From Enteractinococcus sp. (GTDB lineage: Bacteria > Actinomycetota > Actinomycetes > Actinomycetales > Micrococcaceae), in contig JAJUIX010000042.1 in assembly GCA_029267455.1 (NCBI GenBank), positions 1-8,515 of the forward strand: 8,515 nt of DNA, in the 5' to 3' direction. Below the pieces are notes generated by a model. That model worked only from the letters and a program-made list of their open reading frames with translations, was not told where the DNA came from and did not search any database. Made by a program: the position numbers and the translations under genes. The number at the start of each line of letters is the position of its first letter. Positions within the stretch are counted from its first letter, which is position 1. Of the stretch, positions 1 to 7,784 are shown piece after piece.

Positions 1-369
<369 letters not shown>

Positions 370-374
370 ACCAC

Positions 375-812
375 ATGAAAACCAAAATCGCCGTCGGCTT
401 TCTGACGGCCCTCACGTTACTCTTCGCTGGACTTGCAATATGGTCCGCAGTTGCTTTTCTCATAACCGATCACTGGATCGCCAAAGTGATCGGGGTATGT
501 GTGATAGCTATTGTTATCTTTGGCGTGTGGTCGCTAGTGCGTGAAATCCGCTTCGGCTCCAACACGGAGAAACTTGCACGCATCCTTGAGAGGGAAGGCC
601 TGTTGCCCGAAGATAATCTGCCGCGAGTACGGGGACGGATTGACCGAGACGCTGCCGATCAGGAATTTGAAATCTATCGGGCCGAAACTCAGGCCGCCCC
701 GGAGAACTGGCGTAGCTGGTACCGGCTGGGTTTAGCTTACGATGCAGCCGGGGATCGAAAACGTGCACGTGCCGCGTTGCGTGATGCGATCACCCTGTAT
801 CGGCAAGACTAG
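375..812 (+). CDS. small membrane protein with two helices and a single TPR-like motif, function unknown
   Basis: This is a 145-residue protein of unknown function. Two hydrophobic segments (about residues 9-30 and 37-56) form a helical hairpin. A charged, presumably cytoplasmic region follows, rich in Arg and Glu (about 57-108). The last 35 residues (about 110-143) resemble one tetratricopeptide repeat, with the W-Y-R-L-G-x-A-Y-x-x-A-G-D core followed by A-R-A-A-L-R-x-A-I. I recall similar TPR-containing membrane proteins next to dapB in Micrococcaceae, but cannot confirm that here. The ATG lies 5 nt after the dapB stop with no clear Shine-Dalgarno sequence, so translation is probably coupled to dapB. 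Its TAG stop overlaps the stop of the convergent downstream gene. A single TPR seldom makes a full binding surface, so it may oligomerise or recruit a partner; that is inference. The gene call is firm; the role is unknown. Confidence 0.85.
   Translation: MKTKIAVGFLTALTLLFAGLAIWSAVAFLITDHWIAKVIGVCVIAIVIFGVWSLVREIRFGSNTEKLARILEREGLLPEDNLPRVRGRIDRDAADQEFEIYRAETQAAPENWRSWYRLGLAYDAAGDRKRARAALRDAITLYRQD
809..812. other. overlapping convergent stop codons (CTAG)
   Basis: The plus-strand TPR-protein gene ends with TAG at 810-812. The minus-strand acyltransferase-like gene ends with TAG read from 811 down to 809. Both stops sit inside the palindromic tetramer CTAG, so the two coding regions meet tail to tail with no spacer. 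I see no hairpin followed by a T-run near here. Transcripts from each side probably run into the opposite gene and overlap as antisense RNA, unless termination is Rho-dependent. The overlap is read directly from the sequence; the transcriptional consequence is inference. Confidence 0.9.
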
Positions 813-2032
813 GCTCTGACAGACGAGACGTGAGAGACCCGGCGTAAGAGTGATTCTAGGGGCCCTCGAACACCCATAAAGTGCACCATCACACCAATGG
901 CGGCCACCATGAGCCAGTGGATGATCAGCATCCACCAGATCGTGTCCCACACCGGATCCCCGGCAGCGACTAAGCCAGGCCAATCCCGTTGCCACACTCC
1001 AGTCAGAAGAACGTGAGCCGTATACGCAGTGAGTGCGATCATTCCGGTGGCCGTCACCGGAAAGACCACGATTCGCACGAGCCGGTAACGAGTCAGCACC
1101 AAAAAGAAACCAATGACGGCAAGCGCCGCCCCAGTCGTTGAGTAGATGTCCAGCGGTGCCCCGGAGTGGGGAACGGCTAAGCCGTACCACTGGGGCGCTC
1201 CCATCACCAGATCGGTGTTGATCTGGGCGCCCGTGGCTGCCACCGCATCGAGTTCTTCGAGTGGGGTCCCAGTGGCATAAGCGATGCGGTACGCGAATGC
1301 TTGATCGGATAAGAACCACGCCGCCAGTCCGCGACCCGCCATGTACATGCCGGCACCGGTGAGTAATAAGCTGAGGCCCGTGGAGAGTTTGCTTAAATTC
1401 GCCCGCCCAATGGCCATCCCGATGAGCACATACCCAAAAAATGAAATTACTGGATAGTATCCCGTGAAAAAGATATCCCACACGGTCAAAAGCGGTTGAG
1501 CCAATACGTCCATGAGGGTCGGCGAAGTCCACAGCCGCCATTGCTCCACATACGTGGCTGTACCGCCAGCTTGCACGTGCATAAAACGCGTGAAGACTCC
1601 GTGCAGCCACGGTGCTAAGATCAACCAGCTGATCGAGGTAATAGTCAGGGCCTTCCGCGATAACCCGATGAACCACATGGCCAATAAGAACATCACACCG
1701 TAGTGCACCAAAATAATAGCGACGTTTGAGCCAGCGTGCCCCAGCAGCAGGCCAATAAATATCAGCACAACAGCGCGGATGGCCAACATGATGCGCGAAC
1801 CACCCAGATTCGTGCTGTTGCGAGTCAGCAGGCTCAGGCCCACCCCAGTTAACACCACAAACAACGCCGAGGACACGCCAGTCAGGCTCAGCCCTACCCA
1901 CGACGGGGTGACGGCGTCGCGACTATTCGTTGTCAATAACGGGTAAAGATGGGTAGCAATCATCCCGAAGATGGCGAGTCCACGGGCGGTATCCAAGCCG
2001 GTGATCCGGCCCGGAGCATCTAGACGACGCAT
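809..2032 (-). CDS. multi-pass membrane protein, HGSNAT-like/YeiB (DUF418) acyltransferase-like family
   Basis: This is a 407-residue, very hydrophobic protein with roughly ten membrane segments. The N-terminus carries R-x-x-G-L-D-x-A-R-G-L-A-I-F-G-M (residues 9-24) followed by H28. This is the hallmark of bacterial proteins annotated as heparan-alpha-glucosaminide N-acetyltransferase-like (DUF1624) and of YeiB relatives. The C-terminus has A-T-G-M-I-A-L-T-A-Y and then G-P-L-E-S-L-L-R-R, typical of DUF418. Relatives are thought to acylate envelope or secreted glycans, but the substrate here cannot be read from sequence. I chose the ATG at 2032-2030 because an AGAAAG Shine-Dalgarno-like sequence (2047-2042) lies 9 nt upstream. 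A TTG three codons earlier would sit almost on top of that site. The gene is oriented against its neighbours, and its base composition (mid-50s percent by hand counts) is not clearly different, so there is no sign of recent transfer. Confidence 0.82.
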   Translation of the reverse strand: MRRLDAPGRITGLDTARGLAIFGMIATHLYPLLTTNSRDAVTPSWVGLSLTGVSSALFVVLTGVGLSLLTRNSTNLGGSRIMLAIRAVVLIFIGLLLGHAGSNVAIILVHYGVMFLLAMWFIGLSRKALTITSISWLILAPWLHGVFTRFMHVQAGGTATYVEQWRLWTSPTLMDVLAQPLLTVWDIFFTGYYPVISFFGYVLIGMAIGRANLSKLSTGLSLLLTGAGMYMAGRGLAAWFLSDQAFAYRIAYATGTPLEELDAVAATGAQINTDLVMGAPQWYGLAVPHSGAPLDIYSTTGAALAVIGFFLVLTRYRLVRIVVFPVTATGMIALTAYTAHVLLTGVWQRDWPGLVAAGDPVWDTIWWMLIIHWLMVAAIGVMVHFMGVRGPLESLLRRVSHVSSVRA

Positions 2033-2088
2033 ACAAGGCAACTTTCTGGTGTAGTGTCCTCAACATAAGTCGTCTTGAGTTGACCTAT

Positions 2089-2126
2089 GCTGTTTTCTCC
2101 CATTGTCACAGGTAGGCTTGAGGCTA
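2089..2126 (+). promoter_or_regulatory. probable dapA promoter, leaderless start
   Basis: A TAGGCT box at 2113-2118 matches the actinobacterial sigma-A type -10 (TAnnnT). It is followed by 7 nt and then the ATG at 2126, so transcription would begin at or next to the A of the start codon, giving a leaderless mRNA. The -35 region is weak: CTGTTT at 2090-2095 with a 17-bp spacer is the best fit, while TTGACC at 2080-2085 is too far away. No Shine-Dalgarno sequence precedes this ATG at normal spacing, which agrees with a leaderless mRNA. The 93-bp gap must also hold the promoter of the divergent minus-strand gene, which I could not place. Confidence 0.6.
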
Positions 2127-3058
2127 TGAGTCAGACATCCCCAACAACACACAATGGTAAAGCTTCTATGACTGAACCGATCTTTGGCACGATGATTCCA
2201 GCCATGGTGACACCGTTCACCGATGAGGGCGAACTTGATCTCGAGGCGACCCAATCGCTAGCCAACTACCTGGTGGAAAATGGTGCGGACGGTCTGGTCG
2301 TCACCGGTACTACGGGTGAGACTTCTACTTTGACCGATGATGAGAACATCAAAGTTTTTGAAGCTGTGGTGGAAGCTGTTGGGGGACAAGCAAAGGTTAT
2401 CGCAGGAACCGGGATGAATGACACTGCTCATTCTGCGCACCTGTCCAAGCGGGCAGAGTCTGCCGGTGTTGATGGGCTGCTACTGGTCACCCCGTATTAC
2501 AACAAACCAAACCAGGCAGGGATCCAGGCACACTTCGAATATATTGCTTCCGCCACCGACCTGCCGGTCATGCTCTACGACATTCCCGGCCGATCAGTCA
2601 TGCCGATCGAACCTCAAACGCTCATCGAGCTGTCGAAGCACTCCAACATCGTCGCGCTCAAAGACGCGAAAGCGGATTACCAATCCACCACGCTCGTGTT
2701 GGCCAACACCGACCTGACTGTGTACTCCGGCGACGACGGATTGACACTGCCGCTGATGGCGGCCGGAGCGGTTGGGGTCGTCTCAGTGACCGGCCATGTT
2801 GCACCTCGCACCTATCGTGAATTGGTAGACGCTGCCAACGCCGGGGATTTCGAAACAGCCCGCGCCAAGCACTTTGCGCTCGATCCTATTCAACGCGCCG
2901 TCATGACCCACGTGCAGGGCGCAGTCGCAGCGAAAACAGTTCTGCAATGGCAGGGCGTCATCCCTTCGGCTCGGGTACGGCTACCGCTTGTAGCGGTCAC
3001 CGAGGATGAAGCCGCCATCATCAAAGCCGATCTCGCCGAAGGCGGCATCACGTTCTAA
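2126..3058 (+). CDS. dapA: 4-hydroxy-tetrahydrodipicolinate synthase
   Basis: DapA condenses pyruvate with aspartate semialdehyde, the committed step towards diaminopimelate and lysine, in the cytoplasm. It is a TIM-barrel class I aldolase of about 300 residues; this one has 310. Residues matching E. coli are in place: T62-T63 (T44/T45) in G-T-T-G-E-T, Y125 (Y107) in T-P-Y-Y-N, Y151 and R156 (Y133/R138) in L-Y-D-I-P-G-R, and the Schiff-base lysine K179 (K161) in A-L-K-D-A-K-A-D, codon 2660-2662. Three in-frame ATGs are possible at 2087, 2126 and 2168. I chose 2126 because a TAGGCT -10 box lies 7 nt upstream, as expected for a leaderless transcript. The conserved fold begins near residue 20, so a 2168 start (296 residues) would also give a working enzyme. 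The rnj gene follows after 49 bp and is probably cotranscribed. Confidence 0.96.
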   Translation: MSQTSPTTHNGKASMTEPIFGTMIPAMVTPFTDEGELDLEATQSLANYLVENGADGLVVTGTTGETSTLTDDENIKVFEAVVEAVGGQAKVIAGTGMNDTAHSAHLSKRAESAGVDGLLLVTPYYNKPNQAGIQAHFEYIASATDLPVMLYDIPGRSVMPIEPQTLIELSKHSNIVALKDAKADYQSTTLVLANTDLTVYSGDDGLTLPLMAAGAVGVVSVTGHVAPRTYRELVDAANAGDFETARAKHFALDPIQRAVMTHVQGAVAAKTVLQWQGVIPSARVRLPLVAVTEDEAAIIKADLAEGGITF

Positions 3059-3090
3059 CTCTCGTTCGTCTTACCGTATTCAACTTTATT

Positions 3091-3095
3091 GGAGG
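3091..3095 (+). promoter_or_regulatory. rnj Shine-Dalgarno sequence (GGAGG)
   Basis: A perfect GGAGG core ends 12 nt before the ATG at 3108. That spacing is somewhat longer than usual, but no other start codon lies between. It fixes the rnj start at 3108 and rejects the upstream in-frame ATG at 3006, which lies inside dapA. Confidence 0.8.
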
Positions 3096-3107
3096 AACCA
3101 CACGACC

Positions 3108-4796
3108 ATGACCGAAACCCAAGTTTTGTCCCAACCGCCTAAACTTCGCAAGGGCACTTGCCGCATTGTGCCCCTCGGCGGGCTTGGAGATGTCGGTCGG
3201 AACATGACGGTCTTTGAACTCAACGGCAAACTCTTGATCGTTGACGCGGGTGTGCTATTCCCTGAAGAAGTCCAACCGGGCGTCGACCTCATCCTGCCGG
3301 ATTTTGATTACATTAAAGACCGGTTGGATGACGTGGTAGCTATCGTGCTCACACACGGCCACGAAGACCACATCGGTGCGGTACCGTATCTCTTACGCCT
3401 CAACCCCGATATTCCACTCATCGGTTCGCAGTTGACGCTGGCGCTGGTCGAATCCAAACTCCAGCAACATCGCATCAAGCCCCTCACATTGGAAGCCCAT
3501 GACGGCGGGCGCGAACAGCTTGGGCCTTTCAATCTGGAATTCATCGCCGTCAACCACTCCATCCCCGACTCGCTCGCCGTTGCTATTCGCACCGAAGCCG
3601 GCACCATTTTGCACACCGGAGATTTCAAAATGGACCAGCTGCCCCTAGATGGGCGGATCACGGACTTGCGCGCGTTCGCTCGGCTCGGTGAAGAGGGCGT
3701 GGACTTGTTCATGACCGACTCCACCAACGCCGAAGTTCCTGGTTTCACACCAACGGAAAAAGATATCGGTCCGGTTTTGGAAAATTACATTGGCAAGGCA
3801 CAACGTCGGGTCATTGTGGCATCGTTTGCTTCCCACGTGCATCGTGTCCAACAAGTCCTCGATGCTGCCGTCAAACACGGTCGCAAGGTCGCCTTCGTTG
3901 GACGCTCGATGGTCAACAATATGGGCATCGCCGCACAACTGGGCTACCTAGATATCCCCGACAACACGCTCATTGATCTCACACACGTCAACGATTACGC
4001 CGATCATGAGGTCGTGCTGATGTCTACGGGGTCTCAGGGTGAGCCTATGGCAGCGCTATCCCGCATGGCCAATGACGAACACCGTCAAGTCACCATCCAA
4101 CAGGATGATCTGGTGATCTTGGCCTCATCCCTCATTCCGGGCAACGAAAATGCCGTGACCCGGGTGATCAACGGTCTCATGACCCTTGGAGCCCATGTCA
4201 TTCATAAGGGCAACGCACACGTGCACGTCTCTGGTCACGCCTCCGAAGGCGAACTGTTGTACTGCTACAACATCGTGAAACCGAAAAATGTGATGCCCGT
4301 TCATGGCGAAATGCGCCACCTGATCGCCAACGGCCGCATCGCGGAAGCCACTGGGGTGCCAAAAGACAACGTCATTATCACCACCGATGGTGGGGTAGTG
4401 GACCTAGCAAATGGGGTTGCAAGACAGGTAGGCCAACTCACCTCCGAATACGTATACGTCGACGGACGCTCGATCGGCGACGTGACCGAGGACGATCTCA
4501 AAGACCGTCAGGTGCTGGGCGAGGAAGGATTCATCACCGTGATCGCTGTGATTGATCGCGATACTCGAACCGTCATCTCGGGCCCAGAAATTCACTCGCG
4601 CGGGGTCGCCGAAGATGAAGGCGTCTTCGACGCCATCAAACCCAAAATTATCAAGACCCTGGACGAGGCGGCTGCATCGAATAAAGAACACACCAAACAT
4701 CAGCTGCAGCAAATGATGCGACGCACCCTGGGATCCTGGGTCGCACGCAAACTCCGTCGGCGCTCCATGATCGTGCCGATCATCATTGAAGCGTAA
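3108..4796 (+). CDS. rnj: ribonuclease J
   Basis: RNase J is a zinc-dependent metallo-beta-lactamase/beta-CASP nuclease with endonuclease and 5'-to-3' exonuclease activity, used in rRNA maturation and mRNA decay. The 562-residue length fits actinobacterial members (the M. tuberculosis protein Rv2752c is about 558). The metal-binding set is complete: H83-x-H85-x-D87-H88 in T-H-G-H-E-D-H-I-G-A, H150 in V-N-H-S-I-P-D-S, D172 in H-T-G-D-F-K, and H399 in M-P-V-H-G-E-M-R-H. The beta-CASP region spans roughly residues 205-370. The H-V-H-V-S-G-H-A-S segment (371-379) is the conserved RNA 5'-phosphate-binding motif. A C-terminal domain of about 110 residues follows, ending in a basic R-K-L-R-R-R-S run. 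The position directly downstream of dapA matches mycobacteria. No separate promoter is evident in the 49-bp gap, so a dapA-rnj transcript is likely. Confidence 0.96.
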   Translation: MTETQVLSQPPKLRKGTCRIVPLGGLGDVGRNMTVFELNGKLLIVDAGVLFPEEVQPGVDLILPDFDYIKDRLDDVVAIVLTHGHEDHIGAVPYLLRLNPDIPLIGSQLTLALVESKLQQHRIKPLTLEAHDGGREQLGPFNLEFIAVNHSIPDSLAVAIRTEAGTILHTGDFKMDQLPLDGRITDLRAFARLGEEGVDLFMTDSTNAEVPGFTPTEKDIGPVLENYIGKAQRRVIVASFASHVHRVQQVLDAAVKHGRKVAFVGRSMVNNMGIAAQLGYLDIPDNTLIDLTHVNDYADHEVVLMSTGSQGEPMAALSRMANDEHRQVTIQQDDLVILASSLIPGNENAVTRVINGLMTLGAHVIHKGNAHVHVSGHASEGELLYCYNIVKPKNVMPVHGEMRHLIANGRIAEATGVPKDNVIITTDGGVVDLANGVARQVGQLTSEYVYVDGRSIGDVTEDDLKDRQVLGEEGFITVIAVIDRDTRTVISGPEIHSRGVAEDEGVFDAIKPKIIKTLDEAAASNKEHTKHQLQQMMRRTLGSWVARKLRRRSMIVPIIIEA

Positions 4797-4822
4797 AAAT
4801 TTTGCACCACCCTCGCTGCGAT

Positions 4823-4860
4823 GTGACCTTATTTTGGCAAAAGCGGTAGCCTAGGGAATA
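4823..4860 (+). promoter_or_regulatory. probable ftsK promoter, leaderless start
   Basis: A GTGACC -35-like element (4823-4828, 4 of 6 bases of TTGACA) is followed by an 18-bp spacer and a TAGCCT -10 box at 4847-4852. Seven nucleotides later is the ATG at 4860, the same -10-to-ATG distance as at dapA. AGGGA at 4853-4857 is only 2 nt from the ATG and too close to serve as a normal ribosome-binding site, so a leaderless mRNA is favoured. The spacer contains a short inverted repeat, TTTTG-G-CAAAA (4832-4842), which could be an operator or chance. Confidence 0.6.
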
Positions 4861-7784
4861 TGGCGACACGTACTTCCCCAAACCGTTCGTCCAAGAAGAA
4901 GTCTAATTCGAAAGCGAAAAAGACCTCGAAGACGACGGAAGAAACCCCATATCATGTTACGGAGACCACCCAGCCGTGGGTGGTCCGAGCGGTGACACGA
5001 TTTTGGTCTGCGCTTGCCACGCCTTTTGGGGGTGCCGTGCGCAAAATGGGCCGAGATGTCATCATCCCAGTTGAGGAACGGCGCGACGGAACAGGATTCT
5101 TCGTGCTCATCCTGGCCGTGATTATTGCCTGGACCTTCTGGTGGGCCCCGGCCAGTGAACCCATCGTCGGTTCAATCATCTTCCATATCGTTGCGGGCAC
5201 CTTCGGATGGTTTTCGCTGTTGCTGCCGCTGGTCCTGGGGATCATCGCAGTTCGCTTCTTCCGTTTCCCACAGGCCCACAGTGCTAACGGCAGAATTTTC
5301 TTTGGCCTGGTATTCGCCACCATTGCCGGCTCAGGCATCAGCCAGCTTGTCTTCAACAATCCCTCAATGGGTGCCGCCATGGAAGACAAACTTACCTCTG
5401 GCGGAGTCCTGGGCTATCTAGTGGTTGACCCGCTGGCTACGCTCGTGACGCCCATACCAGTGTGGATTTTGATGGTCGCAATCGCCTTCTTTTCACTGTT
5501 GGTCGTCACGGCCACCCCGGTCGGGCAAATCCCGGCTCGGCTCACCAGCGCGTATCGTTGGCTTACAGGTCAAGATCTTGAAGATGGCGAAGCAGCTGAG
5601 GGCGCAGCGGCGGCCGAACATCAGCGGACCCACAAAGACCACGACCAGTCGTATCTGTATGAACACGATAAGGCTGCCGAGTCTGCTGCCAAGAAACGTC
5701 CCGGTTTCTTGGCCCGCCTCTTCGGGCGCAAAGCCCGCGATGAGGATGATAATGTCGACCAGCCCTTCGCCGGTGATGAAGCCTATGCCACAGCAGTCAT
5801 TGATGACAAGAAGCCTGCAGTCGAAGTCTTAGATGACATAGCCGAAAAACCCTCAGCAGTGCCGCGTCCGGAACACGACCTGCACACGCGTGTCCTGGAC
5901 TTTGGCTCGCAATTCAAGGATGGCAAAGAAAACCAAAGTGATTCGGAAGCTGCCGCCACAGGCGAAGACAGCGAAACGCAGACCGAGGCCGCTGCTACTA
6001 CCGAACCTGCCGTTCGGCCCGGGGTGCGTCGTCCTACCGCAGATGAAATCGCCCTGCAGCAGGCCCGCGAGAACGCTGGCCTGACCGACACCACACCACA
6101 GGTCCCGGCAGCAGAGGTCTCCAAACCTCAGACGGATCTACCACCCATCCCTGCGCGCACCGAGCAACTAGAGCTAGACGGGGATGTCACCTACACGCTG
6201 CCGAACCTGGAGATGCTGCCCCCAGGTCCGCCACCGAAGCAGCGCACCGAGGTCAATGATCGTGTCGTCGAGGCGCTCGATACCGTTTTCGAACAATTTA
6301 AGGTTGATGCGGAAGTCACCGGATTCTCTAGAGGGCCAACGGTGACCCGGTATGAAGTTGAAGTGGCACCTGGCACCAAGGTCGAAAAAGTCACGAACCT
6401 GGAGCGCAACATCGCTTACGCAGTGGCCTCAACAGATGTTCGTGTCCTGTCACCCATCCCTGGAAAGTCGGCCATTGGCGTTGAGATACCCAATACGGAT
6501 AAGGAAATTGTGTCGTTGGGTGATGTGTTGCGTTCCAACGCTGCACGCAAAACCGATCACCCCATGGCCATGGGAGTAGGTAAAGACGTCGAAGGTGGCT
6601 ACATTATGGCCAACTTGGCCAAAATGCCACACCTGTTGGTTGCTGGTGCTACCGGTGCGGGTAAATCTGCCTTCATCAACTCCATGATTACTTCGATTCT
6701 GACCCGAGCTACCCCGGATGATGTCCGCATGGTGCTCGTGGATCCTAAGCGAGTTGAGTTGACCGTATACGAGGGTGTGCCTCACCTCGTGACGCCTATC
6801 ATCACGGATCCTAAGAAAGCAGCCGAAGCGCTCCAATGGGTTGTCGAAGAAATGGATACCCGCTACGACGATCTAGCAGCATTTGGATATAAGCACATCG
6901 ACGACTTCAATAAAGCCGTTCGAGCCGGCAAGGTTACCCTCCCGCCGGACTCAAAACGTAAGCTCAAACCATACCCTTACCTGCTAGTCATTATCGACGA
7001 GCTGGCGGATCTCATGATGGTCGCACCGAGGGATGTTGAAGACGCCGTCGTGCGCATCACCCAGCTGGCTCGTGCTGCCGGTATTCACCTGGTGCTGGCA
7101 ACGCAGCGCCCCTCCGTGGACGTGGTGACCGGGCTCATCAAGGCCAACGTGCCATCTCGAATGGCCTTTGCTACCTCCTCGGTGACGGACTCCCGCGTGG
7201 TGCTGGATCAACCCGGTGCCGAAAAACTCCTGGGCCAGGGTGACGCCTTATTCTTGCCTATGGGCAAATCCAAGCCCATGCGTGTTCAAGGCGCCTGGGT
7301 CAACGAATCAGAGATCCGTGACATCGTTGACCACGTCAAATCTCAGATGCAGGTCCAGTATCGCGACGATGTGATACCCGAGAAACAGTCCAAAGTGATT
7401 GACGAAGATATCGGCGACGATCTTGAAGATCTTCTCCAGGCCATTGAGCTCGTGGTGACGTCGCAATTTGGCTCGACCTCAATGTTGCAACGAAAACTAC
7501 GGGTCGGGTTCGCGCGGGCTGGTCGATTGATGGACCTGATGGAATCGCGCGGTGTCGTGGGACCCTCAGAAGGCTCAAAAGCCCGAGATGTTCTGGTCAA
7601 GCCCGAGGACCTGCCCGAAATCATCGCTAACATAAAAGGCGAAGACGTTCCTGCGGCTGCAGACTCGCAGCCAGAGGCACCGACTGAACCGTACGACACC
7701 CCTATCGAAATTGATCACCCCGATTACGATGATCCAACTGATGAAAGCGAATCTGAAGACGCATGGCAGTTAACCGGCCGGTAA
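4860..7784 (+). CDS. ftsK: DNA translocase FtsK (FtsK/SpoIIIE family)
   Basis: FtsK is a septum-anchored hexameric ATPase that pumps chromosomal DNA during division and helps resolve chromosome dimers. This 974-residue protein has the full domain order. A Lys/Ser-rich cytoplasmic N-terminus (1-30) precedes about four membrane helices between residues 79 and 217. An acidic, Ala/Glu/Thr-rich linker (about 240-435) follows. The alpha domain spans about 450-560 and the RecA-like motor about 560-850. Walker A is G-A-T-G-A-G-K-S (596-603) and Walker B is L-L-V-I-I-D-E-L (708-715, with D713-E714). The winged-helix gamma domain (about 853-920) carries the [17 protein letters not shown] block, which in the family reads polar KOPS-type DNA sequences and contacts XerD. 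An acidic tail of about 50 residues ends the protein. The start fits the leaderless promoter. The last 22 bp overlap pgsA. Confidence 0.96.
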   Translation: MATRTSPNRSSKKKSNSKAKKTSKTTEETPYHVTETTQPWVVRAVTRFWSALATPFGGAVRKMGRDVIIPVEERRDGTGFFVLILAVIIAWTFWWAPASEPIVGSIIFHIVAGTFGWFSLLLPLVLGIIAVRFFRFPQAHSANGRIFFGLVFATIAGSGISQLVFNNPSMGAAMEDKLTSGGVLGYLVVDPLATLVTPIPVWILMVAIAFFSLLVVTATPVGQIPARLTSAYRWLTGQDLEDGEAAEGAAAAEHQRTHKDHDQSYLYEHDKAAESAAKKRPGFLARLFGRKARDEDDNVDQPFAGDEAYATAVIDDKKPAVEVLDDIAEKPSAVPRPEHDLHTRVLDFGSQFKDGKENQSDSEAAATGEDSETQTEAAATTEPAVRPGVRRPTADEIALQQARENAGLTDTTPQVPAAEVSKPQTDLPPIPARTEQLELDGDVTYTLPNLEMLPPGPPPKQRTEVNDRVVEALDTVFEQFKVDAEVTGFSRGPTVTRYEVEVAPGTKVEKVTNLERNIAYAVASTDVRVLSPIPGKSAIGVEIPNTDKEIVSLGDVLRSNAARKTDHPMAMGVGKDVEGGYIMANLAKMPHLLVAGATGAGKSAFINSMITSILTRATPDDVRMVLVDPKRVELTVYEGVPHLVTPIITDPKKAAEALQWVVEEMDTRYDDLAAFGYKHIDDFNKAVRAGKVTLPPDSKRKLKPYPYLLVIIDELADLMMVAPRDVEDAVVRITQLARAAGIHLVLATQRPSVDVVTGLIKANVPSRMAFATSSVTDSRVVLDQPGAEKLLGQGDALFLPMGKSKPMRVQGAWVNESEIRDIVDHVKSQMQVQYRDDVIPEKQSKVIDEDIGDDLEDLLQAIELVVTSQFGSTSMLQRKLRVGFARAGRLMDLMESRGVVGPSEGSKARDVLVKPEDLPEIIANIKGEDVPAAADSQPEAPTEPYDTPIEIDHPDYDDPTDESESEDAWQLTGR

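Noticed and set aside
1159..1185. Inverted repeats CCCC-GGAGT-GGGG and ACGGCT-A-AGCCGT
   Set aside because: Both are short, lie deep inside the acyltransferase-like coding region, have no T-run, and are explained by coding sequence at this base composition.
732..1901. A 389-codon minus-strand open frame overlapping the acyltransferase-like gene
   Set aside because: It runs in a shifted frame of the same strand, is rich in His, Arg, Cys and Trp, shows no recognisable domain, and lies almost wholly inside the well-supported gene at 809-2032.
2033..2125. A promoter for the minus-strand acyltransferase-like gene
   Set aside because: A TATGTT-like -10 on the minus strand can be found, but no acceptable -35 at the right spacing, so I could not support a specific site.
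3032..3046. CGCC-GAA-GGCG hairpin near the end of dapA as a terminator
   Set aside because: The stem is only four to five base pairs, lies inside the coding region and is not followed by a T-run; rnj follows closely.
3006..3107. Upstream in-frame extension of rnj from the ATG at 3006
   Set aside because: This stretch lies within the end of dapA, reads as Ser/Arg-rich noise, and the GGAGG at 3091-3095 points to the ATG at 3108.
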